A stretch of DNA of 50,674 nucleotides from Promethearchaeati archaeon (GTDB lineage Archaea; Asgardarchaeota; Heimdallarchaeia; Heimdallarchaeales; Heimdallarchaeaceae): positions 1 through 50,674 of the forward strand of contig JABLTJ010000037.1 in assembly GCA_013166775.1 (NCBI GenBank). Reading direction: 5' to 3'. Below, one piece after another: positions 1 through 8,511 of this stretch. Below the pieces are notes generated by a model. That model was not told where the DNA came from. It ran no database searches and saw only the letters and a program-made list of their open reading frames with translations. Both the position numbers and the translations under genes were made by a program. How positions within the stretch are numbered: the first letter of the stretch is position 1; each line of letters starts with the position of its first letter.

Positions 1-85
1 GGGCGAAATGCGGCTGGGAAAGGGCTACGAGCATCCCCACGTCGTCGGCGGCCCTCAGGACCTCTGCGAAGCTCAGATGTTTCAG
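1..85. other. GC-rich foreign-looking contig end
   Basis: The first ~85 bases are far richer in G and C than the rest of the window, and the composition switches abruptly to AT-rich near 85-95. On the minus strand the segment is open to the left edge and reads as protein-like sequence containing LRAADDVGMLVALSQPHF. This resembles the TIM-barrel region of some bacterial glycoside hydrolases, where an AD..GMLV motif recurs. No start codon is visible before an upstream stop near 150. The likeliest explanation is an assembly chimera or adapter-joined foreign read. A short transferred fragment is possible but less likely at a contig end. Confidence 0.5.
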
Positions 86-179
86 TAATACTCCATCTTT
101 AAATTTTATTATTTTAGCACCTCTTTCTTTGAATGTAAAAAGTTAGTCTAAGATAAAAAAGAAAATACTTAAGGCAAAA

Positions 180-190
180 GATATTTATTC
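180..190 (+). promoter_or_regulatory. TATA-like box of the rml operon
   Basis: The sequence GATATTTATTC lies about 22-32 bases before the GTG start at 212. No Shine-Dalgarno sequence precedes that start, so a short-leader or leaderless archaeal promoter driving rmlA-rmlC-rmlD is plausible. Confidence 0.4.
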
Positions 191-211
191 AGCTTTGAAA
201 TTCATAGTTAA

Positions 212-1114
212 GTGATAAATTTGAAAGGAATCATTTTAGCTGGTGGAGCAGGTACTAGGCTCTATCCAATAACAAAATCAATTTCTAAACAATTGTTACC
301 TATTTATGATAAACCAATGGTTTACTACCCTCTTTCTGTTCTAATGCTTTCTGGGATAAGAGAGATTCTTATCATCTCTACTCCTGAGGACCTTCCACTT
401 TATGAAAGACTTTTTGGAACGGGAGAACAAATCGGATTGTCTTTCTCTTATGCAGTGCAAGAACAACCTAAAGGGATTGCTGAAGCTTTCATTATTGGTG
501 AAGAATTCATTGGTGACGACTGTGTTGCTCTAATCTTAGGTGATAACATCTTCTATGGTCAAGGATTAACTGCTATTCTTCGCCAAGCAGCTTCCTTAGA
601 TGAAGGTGCGGTTATTTTTGGTTATTATGTCAAAGATCCTAGATCTTTTGGAGTTGTTGAGATCGATAGAGAAACTAAAACTGCGATTTCATTGGAAGAA
701 AAACCTAATAAACCAAAATCAAAGTTTGCGGTTCCAGGATTATATTATTATGACAATAAAGTTTCGGAAATAGCCAAAAATTTGAAACCTTCTGCTAGAG
801 GAGAATTAGAAATAACAGCGTTGAATAATGAATATCTCAAACTAGGTCAACTCAAAGTGGAATTGTTTGGAAGAGGTTTAGCCTGGTTTGATACAGGTAC
901 TCATGACAGATTACTTGAAGCAAGCAATTTTGTGGAAGCTATTCAAAAGAGACAGGGATTATTTATCTCCTGTATTGAAGAGATAGCATTTCGATTAGGA
1001 TTTATAGATGAAAAGCAACTAGAAGAGGTAGCTAAACCTTTAGTCAATACTGAATATGGTGAGTATTTGTTAAGTTTGCTTCAAAGTCCTGATGATTTCC
1101 TTTCGATAGAATAA
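212..1114 (+). CDS. rmlA: glucose-1-phosphate thymidylyltransferase
   Basis: This enzyme joins dTTP and glucose-1-phosphate to make dTDP-glucose, the first step of dTDP-L-rhamnose synthesis in the cytoplasm. The 300-aa length is normal for RmlA. The N-terminal nucleotide-binding signature [14 protein letters not shown] is at about residues 9-22, followed by [18 protein letters not shown] near residue 110 carries the metal- and sugar-binding aspartate. EEKP and FDTGTHD further on are also typical. The start is GTG; there is no in-frame ATG nearby and the RmlA alignment begins at once. It opens an operon with rmlC, 9 bases downstream, and rmlD. The assignment is secure for the family; strict thymidine preference is inferred from the neighbouring rmlC, rmlD and rmlB. 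Confidence 0.95.
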   Translation: MINLKGIILAGGAGTRLYPITKSISKQLLPIYDKPMVYYPLSVLMLSGIREILIISTPEDLPLYERLFGTGEQIGLSFSYAVQEQPKGIAEAFIIGEEFIGDDCVALILGDNIFYGQGLTAILRQAASLDEGAVIFGYYVKDPRSFGVVEIDRETKTAISLEEKPNKPKSKFAVPGLYYYDNKVSEIAKNLKPSARGELEITALNNEYLKLGQLKVELFGRGLAWFDTGTHDRLLEASNFVEAIQKRQGLFISCIEEIAFRLGFIDEKQLEEVAKPLVNTEYGEYLLSLLQSPDDFLSIE

Positions 1115-1123
1115 AGTGATTTT

Positions 1124-1708
1124 ATGTCAAAATATCAAAAAGAAGAAACTCCAATCAAAGATTTATACATTATCAAACCAACTGTCTATGGTGATGATAG
1201 AGGATACTTCTTTGAAAGCTACACAAAAAAAGATTTTCACGAAATCGGTCTTGAAATGAGGTTTGTTCAGGATAACCAATCTAAATCCCAAAAAGGTGTT
1301 CTGAGAGGATTGCATTTTCAAAGTGAACATCCTCAAGGAAAATTAGTGAGAGTTGTAGAAGGTAAAGTATTTGATGTAGCTGTTGATTTACGAAGAGGTT
1401 CCCCAACATATGGTCAGTATTTCGGAGTTGAACTCTCTGCAAAAAATAAATTAATGTTTTATATCCCAGAAGGTTTTGCTCATGGGTTCCTTACGCTTTC
1501 AAATGAGGTTTTATTCCTTTATAAAACAACAGAGTATTATTACGCTGAATATGATATGGGAGTAATATGGAATGATGCTGATATTAATATTAATTGGCCT
1601 TTAGAAAAATATGGAATTGATAAACCAGTTCTATCTACAAGGGATGCCAGTCTTCCTAAATTAGCAGACGTGGACAGTCCTTTTTATTTCAACATTGTGG
1701 GTGGATAG
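1124..1708 (+). CDS. rmlC: dTDP-4-dehydrorhamnose 3,5-epimerase
   Basis: RmlC epimerises dTDP-4-keto-6-deoxy-glucose at C3 and C5, the third step of dTDP-rhamnose synthesis. The cupin-fold family motif GVLRGLHFQ is visible at about residues 57-65 and contains the catalytic histidine. IPEGFAHGFLTLS near residue 115 is the second conserved block. At 194 aa it is only slightly longer than the usual 180-190. The ATG lies 9 bases after rmlA, and the gene's stop codon directly abuts the rmlD start, so translation of the three is probably coupled. Confidence 0.94.
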   Translation: MSKYQKEETPIKDLYIIKPTVYGDDRGYFFESYTKKDFHEIGLEMRFVQDNQSKSQKGVLRGLHFQSEHPQGKLVRVVEGKVFDVAVDLRRGSPTYGQYFGVELSAKNKLMFYIPEGFAHGFLTLSNEVLFLYKTTEYYYAEYDMGVIWNDADININWPLEKYGIDKPVLSTRDASLPKLADVDSPFYFNIVGG

Positions 1709-2572
1709 ATGCGAATATTAATCACAGGAGCCAATGGCCAACTTGGTCAAGATTTCCAGAAATTATTCACTAAGAAAAATATCGAATTCTTTCCTACAGA
1801 TTTTGGTACCGATATAGAAGATTTAGATATAACGGATAGAGATGCTATATCGAAATACATTCAAGATAAGAAGATAGAGCTGATTGTTAATTGCGCAGCT
1901 TATAATGCAGTAGATAATGCGGAAACTGACAAGGAGATGGCTTTTAAGATAAATGGTGAGGCTGTTAAGAATCTTGCATTAGAAGCAAGTAAATCTATGA
2001 TTGATTTGGTACATTATTCAACTGATTTTGTTTTTGATGGAAAAAAAGGTTCTTCTTACACAACTGATGATCTTCCTAGTCCTTTATCTCAATATGGTAA
2101 AAGTAAATTACAGGGAGAACATCATGTAATTAATCTACATACTAAATACTTTCTAATTAGAACTAGTTGGGTTTTTGGTCTAGGGAATGTGAACTTCGTT
2201 AAAAAAGTTATAAATTGGAGTAAGGGTAGGACTGAATTAAGCATTGTTACTGATCAAATTTCTTCTCCAAGTTATACAGTTGACCTAGCTACTGCAACTT
2301 TAGAATTAATCAAAGCAAAAGCTTATGGTTTCTACCATATGACAAATTCTGGAGTATGTTCTAGATATGAATGGGCTAAATATATTCTAGAGCAAATCAG
2401 ATGGAAAGGAGAGCTCAAAGAAGCTAAATCATCAGATTTTCAAACTGCAGCTCAAAGACCAGAATATTCAGCTCTTGATAATTCAAGCTTGAAAGAGATA
2501 ATAGGATATGATTTACCTAACTGGAAGGATGCAACAAAAAGATTTCTACAAGAGCTAGGATATTCCACATAG
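1709..2572 (+). CDS. rmlD: dTDP-4-dehydrorhamnose reductase
   Basis: RmlD uses NAD(P)H to reduce the 4-keto group and produce dTDP-L-rhamnose. The protein is a short-chain dehydrogenase-type Rossmann enzyme. GANGQLGQD at residues 7-15 is the nucleotide-binding glycine motif, YSTDFVFDG near 103 is a family block, and YGKSKLQGE near 129 holds the catalytic Y-x3-K pair. The 287-aa length is typical. The ATG follows the rmlC stop without a gap, marking a tight operon. After this gene 65 non-coding bases precede rmlB, which seems to have its own promoter. Confidence 0.93.
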   Translation: MRILITGANGQLGQDFQKLFTKKNIEFFPTDFGTDIEDLDITDRDAISKYIQDKKIELIVNCAAYNAVDNAETDKEMAFKINGEAVKNLALEASKSMIDLVHYSTDFVFDGKKGSSYTTDDLPSPLSQYGKSKLQGEHHVINLHTKYFLIRTSWVFGLGNVNFVKKVINWSKGRTELSIVTDQISSPSYTVDLATATLELIKAKAYGFYHMTNSGVCSRYEWAKYILEQIRWKGELKEAKSSDFQTAAQRPEYSALDNSSLKEIIGYDLPNWKDATKRFLQELGYST

Positions 2573-2606
2573 ATCAGAGATTAACTAACCGAATATTTTT
2601 TATGGT

Positions 2607-2614
2607 GTTATAAG
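2607..2614 (+). promoter_or_regulatory. TATA-like box before rmlB
   Basis: GTTATAAG is centred about 28 bases before the rmlB ATG at 2638. This is the spacing expected for a leaderless or near-leaderless archaeal transcript. Confidence 0.4.
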
Positions 2615-2637
2615 AATTTTAATCGGTAAAGATCAAA

Positions 2638-3597
2638 ATGAATTGGATAGTAACTGGTGGTTGTGGATTTATAGGTTCAAACTTTATTCATTATGCATTT
2701 CAAAAATACGAAGATGTTGAAATAACTAATATAGATAAGCTAACTTATGCAGGAAATCCTGAAAATCTTCGAAATCTAGAAAATAATCCTCACTACAAAT
2801 TTTTTAAGGGAGATATTGCAGATTATTCACTTTTATCAGATATTTTCAATAAGGATATAGATTTAGTAATCAATTTTGCCGCGGAAACGCATGTAGATCG
2901 TTCTATAGAAGGAGGAGATGAATTCATTAACACTAACATTCTAGGAACTCATGCTTTATTGAAATTTTGCCTTAAATATGATATCCGATTTGTCCAGATT
3001 TCAACAGATGAGGTTTATGGTAGTAGTAAAGAAGGATATTTCACTGAAAATGATATTCTGGAACCTTCAAGCCTTTATTCTTCTTCAAAAGCAGGTGCTG
3101 ATTTATTAGTCAAGTCATATGATGTTACATATGGGCTTAGTGTTAATATTACCCGCAGTTCGAATAATTTTGGTCCATATCAGTATCCAGAGAAGCTCAT
3201 TCCACTTTTTATTACTAATTTGATGAGAAAGAAGAAAGTTCCAGTGTATGGAACTGGTCAGAATATTCGTGAATGGATTTATGTTGAAGACAATTGTTCC
3301 AGCATAGATACTGTTATCCAGAAAGGTAAGAAAGGAGAGATATATAATTTAGGAAGTGGAGTAGAAAAAACTAATCTTGAGATTACTAACCTAATTCTTT
3401 CAAAACTAGGTTATGGGAAAGAAATGATCGATTTTGTTCCAGATAGACTTGGACATGATTTTCGCTATGCTCTTGATACCACTAAAATTAGGAATTTAGG
3501 ATGGCGACCAGAATTTAGTTTTGAAGAAGCATTTGATTTGACTATTGATTGGTACAAAAAGAATCAATTATGGTGGGAACCTCTTCTAGTAACTTAA
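2638..3597 (+). CDS. rmlB: dTDP-glucose 4,6-dehydratase
   Basis: RmlB converts dTDP-glucose to dTDP-4-keto-6-deoxyglucose, the second step of the pathway. VTGGCGFIGSNF at residues 5-16 is the NAD-binding motif. STDEVYG near residue 121 is the substrate-binding and catalytic Thr-Asp-Glu block. YSSSKAGAD near 144 holds the catalytic Y-x3-K. At 319 aa it is a little shorter than the common 330-360 aa but has all the motifs. With the preceding three genes it completes the dTDP-rhamnose set. The order A-C-D-B places it last, behind a separate promoter-like sequence. Confidence 0.94.
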   Translation: MNWIVTGGCGFIGSNFIHYAFQKYEDVEITNIDKLTYAGNPENLRNLENNPHYKFFKGDIADYSLLSDIFNKDIDLVINFAAETHVDRSIEGGDEFINTNILGTHALLKFCLKYDIRFVQISTDEVYGSSKEGYFTENDILEPSSLYSSSKAGADLLVKSYDVTYGLSVNITRSSNNFGPYQYPEKLIPLFITNLMRKKKVPVYGTGQNIREWIYVEDNCSSIDTVIQKGKKGEIYNLGSGVEKTNLEITNLILSKLGYGKEMIDFVPDRLGHDFRYALDTTKIRNLGWRPEFSFEEAFDLTIDWYKKNQLWWEPLLVT

Positions 3598-3614
3598 TAT
3601 GTTGATGATCTAAA

Positions 3615-4778
3615 ATGAAAATATCGATTCTAACTCCAGATTTATCTCATAATTGTTTGGGAAGAGCATGGGTTTTAGCAAAGATTTTAGAGAAGAAGTA
3701 TAAAGTAGAGATTCTAGGACCCATTTATGGAGATGGAATTTGGAAACCGTTCGAAAATATGGAAGATATTCCTCTTATAGAATTACCAATACCCAAATTA
3801 AAAAATCGCTCAAAATTCAAATCTGCAATTAGACAAAAAATTAATGGAGATCTTATCTATGCGAGTAAACCTCTTTATTCCAGTTTTGGTGTTGGATTGA
3901 TAGCAAAAAAATTGCATAAAACTCCTCTAATTCTGGATATCGATGATTGGCAAATGGGATTCACGAAAGCTTATACAAAAAAATTCAATCTATTTCAATA
4001 TCTTAAATTCCTTTCTTCCTCTTTGTTTTCATTATTTCATCCATCAAATTACTACAATAATTTATACTATGAAAAACGTTCATCACGAGCAGATGCGATA
4101 ACAGTTTCCAATCATTTCTTACAAGAAAAATTTGGAGGAATCATCATTCCTCATTGTAGAGATCCTGAGGTATTAAATCCAATTAATCATTCTGGAGAAA
4201 AAATTCGAAAGAAATACAAACTACAGAATAAAAAAGTTGTTTCTTTCATCGGTACACCTACCAAGTATAAGGGAGTAGATGACATAATTGAAGCCTTGTC
4301 TCTAATTAAGAATAACGATCTTATTTTTCTATTAGTCGGTCTCAAAGATGTACTTTATCACAACTATCTCAGGAAGCTTGGTAAAGAAAAATTAGGTAGA
4401 AGATTTGTCCCTATACCAATGCAACCATTCTCGCTCCTACCAGAGCTACTCGCAGCAAGTGATATTACTGCTATTCCTCAAAAAGAAACAATAGAAACAA
4501 TCGGTCAATTACCTGCTAAAGTTTTTGATGCGATGGCTATGGAAAAACCAATTGTCGCAACAAATGTAAATGATTTACCAATCATTTTAGAAGGAGTAGG
4601 ATGGATTGTTCAACCAGGTAATATAAAAGAATTAGAAGAAGCTTTTCTTGATATTCTTAACTCACCAAAGAAAGCAAGAGAATATGGAAAAAAGGCAAGA
4701 GAGAGATGTATTAACAAATACAGCTTTGCTGCACAAGAAAATAAATTAGTGACACTTATTGAGCAACTGCTTCATTAA
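3615..4778 (+). CDS. family 4-type glycosyltransferase
   Basis: This is a 387-aa cytoplasmic GT-B-fold glycosyltransferase that probably transfers a sugar from a nucleotide donor to a growing surface glycan. The N-terminal Rossmann half starts MKISILTPDLSH. The C-terminal donor-binding half includes KVVSFIGTPTKYKGVDDII, a typical GT4 strand-loop-helix, and then AKVFDAMAMEKPIVATNV, the E-containing donor-site helix. It starts 18 bases after rmlB and is likely co-transcribed with it, so dTDP-rhamnose is a reasonable but unproven donor. After the stop the reading frame stays open to 5003 (see the separate entry). Confidence 0.88.
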   Translation: MKISILTPDLSHNCLGRAWVLAKILEKKYKVEILGPIYGDGIWKPFENMEDIPLIELPIPKLKNRSKFKSAIRQKINGDLIYASKPLYSSFGVGLIAKKLHKTPLILDIDDWQMGFTKAYTKKFNLFQYLKFLSSSLFSLFHPSNYYNNLYYEKRSSRADAITVSNHFLQEKFGGIIIPHCRDPEVLNPINHSGEKIRKKYKLQNKKVVSFIGTPTKYKGVDDIIEALSLIKNNDLIFLLVGLKDVLYHNYLRKLGKEKLGRRFVPIPMQPFSLLPELLAASDITAIPQKETIETIGQLPAKVFDAMAMEKPIVATNVNDLPIILEGVGWIVQPGNIKELEEAFLDILNSPKKAREYGKKARERCINKYSFAAQENKLVTLIEQLLH

Positions 4779-4838
4779 TCAAATGTACTTAATCTGTCTT
4801 TAACTTACTCTTCAAAATCTAACAATAAAGTATCTTTT

Positions 4839-5003
4839 TTGTATGTAAAACTTCTACTCTTATCAATTGTTCTTATATTTTCCTTAATTCATTTCTCCGA
4901 AAATTTGAGTCCACAGAAAGATACTAGTTCTAAATCTATGCATTCCGATGAAGTTTTTAACTGTAAACCTGTTTTTGAGTTCACATTAACCATGTTCTTC
5001 TAG
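4839..5003 (+). CDS. possible small membrane/secreted peptide
   Basis: After the glycosyltransferase stop at 4776-4778 the same frame remains open to a TAG at 5001-5003. From a TTG at 4839 it would encode 54 residues: a short hydrophobic segment starting LYVKLLLLSIVLIFSLIHF, then a polar tail with a single cysteine. The layout resembles a signal-anchored small protein, but there is no ribosome-binding site and the start codon is weak. Such an open stretch is unusual in DNA this AT-rich, but chance cannot be excluded. Its stop abuts the stop of the convergent gene at 5004. Confidence 0.22.
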   Translation: MYVKLLLLSIVLIFSLIHFSENLSPQKDTSSKSMHSDEVFNCKPVFEFTLTMFF

Positions 5004-6245
5004 CTATTCCCTCAATTCAATAAGATGTTTAGCAAATTCTTTAGCTAAATTCCTTCTTTCATACTTTTGTAATTTATCTATATTACAACCATACTTTAAC
5101 TCATTTTTCTTCCATAATTCGTACAAACTTGAGAACTTCCTTCCAATTTCTTTACTGATAGGGTTAACAACATCATAGATTTGGTCAACATCATCACAGA
5201 TTTTTGTAGCTTCTCCTTTATATCCAACAATTAAAACGTGAGAATCAGAATTTAAGTAGTCGTACAATTTTGTAGCTATTGCATACTTGTGTTTTTGGGG
5301 AACCATCAAAACGAGTAAATGAGAATTTTGTAAAAATTCAAAATATTCGTCTCCCTTTAGATATACTAAATCATTGAAATATTCAGAAACCTCTGCTTGT
5401 TGAACTGCACGATTTATTATTTTTCTTGAAGTACTTCCTGCATATCGGAATTCAACTTGATCTGGTTTAAGCTTCATTGTTTCCACAAATTCTTTCAATC
5501 CAGACATCATCTCATTGAAAGTATCTTTATAGAAAAGATAAAAACTTCCTACTAATGTGATAACAAATTTTTTATCTTCTTTTGAGAATGATTCAGCAGA
5601 TAATTTTTCTGCAAAAAAACCATTATTGATTATTTTGAATTCGTTTGGATTTATACTCGTAATTTCTGATATTAATTTCGAATATTCTTCTCCAACAGTT
5701 ACAACTAATGAAGCTCTTTGAGCGATTTGTTTCTCTTTCTTCTTGTATTTTTTTTGTACGAATTTAAATGGAAATTCAATAGTTGGGTTGCCATTCCATG
5801 GATCTCTATAATCAAGAATTAGAGGAATATCAAATTTTGTTGATAATTTTTCTGCAATAAGAAATGAAGAAAATGGAGGAGCTGTAACTACAATATAATC
5901 TGGGTTTTGTTCGTTTATTGCTTTACTACCCATTTTAATTGCAGACTTTATCCACCCAAAATATACATCCGGGAAGAAGAAGATTTTATCTAACTTAAAC
6001 ATCTCAAGAAGAGCTAATATTTTTGTTTTATATCCCCATTCTCGAAGTTTTGTTTTCTTTCCATAGTAAATCTCATCTAGACCATATTCTTTCTGAAGAT
6101 TCTTGTTATCTTTTAGTTCTGATTCGCTTGTCAAAACCACAACTTCTATGCCTTCCTCTGGGAAATATTTAGCAAAACTATATGCTCTTAAACCTCCTAC
6201 ACTAGTGCTTGGAGGGAAAAAATAAGATATAAGTAGAATCTTCAT
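5004..6245 (-). CDS. family 4-type glycosyltransferase
   Basis: This is a GT-B-fold glycosyltransferase of about 413 aa from the preferred start. MKILLISYFFPPSTSVGG is the classic N-terminal opening of WbuB-like GT4 enzymes, with the glycine-rich acceptor-side loop. VVTAPPFSSFLIA near residue 130 and LILDYRDPWNGNP near residue 150 are typical of the first domain, and KFVITLVGSFYLF begins the donor-binding domain. The frame is open to an ATG at 6260, but I prefer the ATG at 6245 because GAGGATGATT lies just before it and the family alignment begins there. It lies 5 bases beyond the sulfotransferase gene when counted from the longer start, so genes 8182-5004 form one operon. Confidence 0.85.
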   Translation of the reverse strand: MKILLISYFFPPSTSVGGLRAYSFAKYFPEEGIEVVVLTSESELKDNKNLQKEYGLDEIYYGKKTKLREWGYKTKILALLEMFKLDKIFFFPDVYFGWIKSAIKMGSKAINEQNPDYIVVTAPPFSSFLIAEKLSTKFDIPLILDYRDPWNGNPTIEFPFKFVQKKYKKKEKQIAQRASLVVTVGEEYSKLISEITSINPNEFKIINNGFFAEKLSAESFSKEDKKFVITLVGSFYLFYKDTFNEMMSGLKEFVETMKLKPDQVEFRYAGSTSRKIINRAVQQAEVSEYFNDLVYLKGDEYFEFLQNSHLLVLMVPQKHKYAIATKLYDYLNSDSHVLIVGYKGEATKICDDVDQIYDVVNPISKEIGRKFSSLYELWKKNELKYGCNIDKLQKYERRNLAKEFAKHLIELRE

Positions 6246-6265
6246 TACAATCATCCTCATTTCTT

Positions 6266-7243
6266 TTATCTCAATATCTTAAAGACATTTTTGGATACTG
6301 GTATAGCATCTTCAGAATAAATATCATCTAAACCAAAAAGTGATAGCATTTCAATTGCTTTCTTTACTTGCTCAGTCTCATAGTTTTTTTTCCATTTTTC
6401 AATCAGATTTTCTCCTGTGAGAATTGCGCTTTCAGCTCTTACTTCTGGAGATGGAATATGAAGCATATTCATAATCTTACTATTGAATTCTACTCCGAGA
6501 AAATCAAATAAAGTTCCTATTGTCTCTTCAGGTCTTGCACAGAAATCCTCGTAAAAAGACACATGTACTTCATCTTTCTTAAATTGCTTTAGGGGAACAT
6601 AATTTTCGATACACCAAGAGAATATTTGTTTCTCAAATCCTGATTGAGCATTTTTTATTTCTCTCATAAATGGTTCCAAATAATCTTCTATCAAGTCCTC
6701 TTGACTTAAAAAGAATTTGAGAGTTGGTCCCCAATCAAGTTTTAATCTTGAATTGACTACTGCCATTGGATGTCTCAGTAGTAAGACTATTTTCATCTCT
6801 GGAAAATTACTTTTCAGCCATTTAAGAAGCAAATTAGCTCTTATATCTTTAATTAATCTATCTCCGCAAATTAGCTTTCTATTGAATCTATCTATCCACT
6901 TATCTCTTATTCGACCCGATAGTATTATTTCTGCTGGTTCTAGAAACTCCCTTTTGGAATTATCTGACCTCAGATATTGTCTATAGTTGAAATCTTTACA
7001 GATATCTACATAATTTGAATGGAAGGGCTCAAACATGTAACGATATTTATTCTTATAATTAATTATGTTCGAAACCCAAGTTGATCCACTTCTACCTGAG
7101 CTTGCAAGAAATATAGTTTTTTTATAATCATGATTAATATTGAAATAAAGTTTACGATGAATTTTGATTTTTATTGAATCTACTAAAGTCCCATCCTTGG
7201 TTTTTCGGTTTATTTTTCGAATAAAATCACTCAACAAATTCAC
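6266..7243 (-). CDS. PAPS-dependent sulfotransferase
   Basis: This 325-aa protein probably moves a sulfuryl group from PAPS to a carbohydrate. IFLASSGRSGSTWVSNI near residue 45 matches the 5'-phosphosulfate-binding loop (SGRSGST) of carbohydrate and heparan-type sulfotransferases. IVLLLRHPMAVVNSRLK near residue 155 matches the 3'-phosphate-binding motif (R-x-P...S-R). Both are essential and intact. It sits between two glycosyltransferases on the same strand, so a glycan acceptor is likely. The apparent start is a GTG embedded in GAGGTGA right after the upstream gene's stop. That sequence looks like a ribosome-binding site itself, so initiation may occur a few codons later at a TTG. Confidence 0.85.
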   Translation of the reverse strand: MNLLSDFIRKINRKTKDGTLVDSIKIKIHRKLYFNINHDYKKTIFLASSGRSGSTWVSNIINYKNKYRYMFEPFHSNYVDICKDFNYRQYLRSDNSKREFLEPAEIILSGRIRDKWIDRFNRKLICGDRLIKDIRANLLLKWLKSNFPEMKIVLLLRHPMAVVNSRLKLDWGPTLKFFLSQEDLIEDYLEPFMREIKNAQSGFEKQIFSWCIENYVPLKQFKKDEVHVSFYEDFCARPEETIGTLFDFLGVEFNSKIMNMLHIPSPEVRAESAILTGENLIEKWKKNYETEQVKKAIEMLSLFGLDDIYSEDAIPVSKNVFKILR

Positions 7244-7246
7244 CTC

Positions 7247-8173
7247 TTAGTCAGTAAAACCCCAATCAACCCACACTGAAAGTACTTTATCAGTAACGTT
7301 TCTTGGGGAATGGTATCTTAGAACTGCATCTCTATCCACTTTTTTCTTGCTTTTTAGAATTGAAAGAAGATTGGATTTCAATTCATCTATTTCTGGATCT
7401 AAGTATCCTACAAATGATTTCATCACTTCAAAATCAATATTCTCATCGTAATAGGAAGCTGCAGGTACTTCGCAGAATAAAGATTCAATCGTAATTACAT
7501 TGTATGTAGAACCCATTTTTGGATTTATATGATCCACGACTAAATCACAGAAATTCATCATCTCAGGCATTTTTTCTCTTGGATAAGTTTGATTGATTAA
7601 GTGGATATTATACTCGTTTTCCTCATTAATTGATTCAATCGCTTCTTCCAAAAAATGAGATCCTTTTACTTCAGGCGAAGGAGCAAAATGTCCAATAATA
7701 AAATCATAACCTTTCTCATTTTTGAATATCTCCTTATTTTCTTTCACTTCTATATTTTGAGTGAAAAAAATAGGATCAGCACATCTGGGAAGAAATATAG
7801 ATTTATCACTAATTTTTAGAAGTTCTCTCAAAGAGACAAAGGACGGATACTTAGGTTTTACAACACCTAATCTAATTTCAGAACCATGAAAATGATATGA
7901 TGTGTATTTTGATCTTGTACATTTTGGATAAGTGCCATTGATTTGTTGAATATCAAACTTTTTGAAAAGTTTACCAAAAATCATCCAGAAGCTAGTTAGA
8001 AAATAATTCTTCAAAAGAGGTCCTTGAACACCCCCCAATTTATGATAATTTAATGGCATTCTGGAATAGATATTGGATTGAAGGAAATACGTTATATCAA
8101 AATTACATTCTTCAAGCTCTTTCCCTATTAGAAAATTCTGGCTAGCATAGTCTCCAATTATCGCAATCCTCAT
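7247..8173 (-). CDS. putative glycosyltransferase (GT-B-like)
   Basis: About 308 aa. MRIAIIGDYASQN opens a Rossmann-like first domain. IIGHFAPSPEVKGSHFL near residue 165 resembles the start of the donor-binding domain of GT4 enzymes (a strand followed by a KG-containing helix). VVDHINPKMGSTYNVITIES has the late conserved-Glu segment. Similarity is weaker than for the neighbouring glycosyltransferases and the donor is unknown. The frame begins with a GTG at 8182, but ATG at 8173 is better: GTGAGAAAT before it supplies a GTGAG ribosome-binding site. It is the first gene of the three-gene minus-strand operon, ending 3 bases before the sulfotransferase. Confidence 0.7.
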   Translation of the reverse strand: MRIAIIGDYASQNFLIGKELEECNFDITYFLQSNIYSRMPLNYHKLGGVQGPLLKNYFLTSFWMIFGKLFKKFDIQQINGTYPKCTRSKYTSYHFHGSEIRLGVVKPKYPSFVSLRELLKISDKSIFLPRCADPIFFTQNIEVKENKEIFKNEKGYDFIIGHFAPSPEVKGSHFLEEAIESINEENEYNIHLINQTYPREKMPEMMNFCDLVVDHINPKMGSTYNVITIESLFCEVPAASYYDENIDFEVMKSFVGYLDPEIDELKSNLLSILKSKKKVDRDAVLRYHSPRNVTDKVLSVWVDWGFTD

Positions 8174-8182
8174 ATTTCTCAC

Positions 8183-8511
8183 AATTATGACCCATTCATT
8201 TTTAATCAGAATCTTTATTACAATCGATAGAATACAAAGAAGGTTTTAATATTTATCTATCAAAATCATACAATTGTTATATCCAATCATGAATGATATT
8301 ATCGGCAGTATAATTTGCTTAAAAGCTTTCTAAAAAAGAAGAATCCAATTTTCTTTACTTTCACTTCTTTGAGAAAAGATTTGTGAAAAAGATATTTTTA
8401 CTATAGATAAAATGCGAAAAAGGTTTATCATTCGTTTGTTAAAAATCTTTCCCGAATCTTGCATAGACTGAAGAAATTTCAAAAAAATACTTATAATTTG
8501 AATTCAATTGT
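8183..8511. other. divergent intergenic region
   Basis: This AT-rich gap of about 330 bases separates the minus-strand glycosyltransferase operon from the plus-strand methyltransferase. On the minus strand GATAAATATTAAAA near 8244-8257 could be the operon's TATA element. On the plus strand ACTTATAATT at 8489-8498 serves the methyltransferase. I see no ORF, tRNA or strong hairpin in the rest. Confidence 0.5.
8489..8498 (+). promoter_or_regulatory. TATA-like box before the RlmF/METTL16-like gene
   Basis: ACTTATAATT lies 18 bases before the ATG at 8512 and 24 bases before the second in-frame ATG at 8518. The spacing favours a leaderless transcript starting at or near 8518. Confidence 0.45.

Noticed and set aside
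6717..6986. An 89-codon plus-strand frame.
   Set aside because: It is fully antisense to the sulfotransferase, whose family motifs are conserved.
7068..7080. GTTCGAAACCC resembles the T-loop of a tRNA.
   Set aside because: It lies inside the sulfotransferase coding sequence, which has intact PAPS-binding motifs; no acceptor stem or anticodon arm surrounds it.
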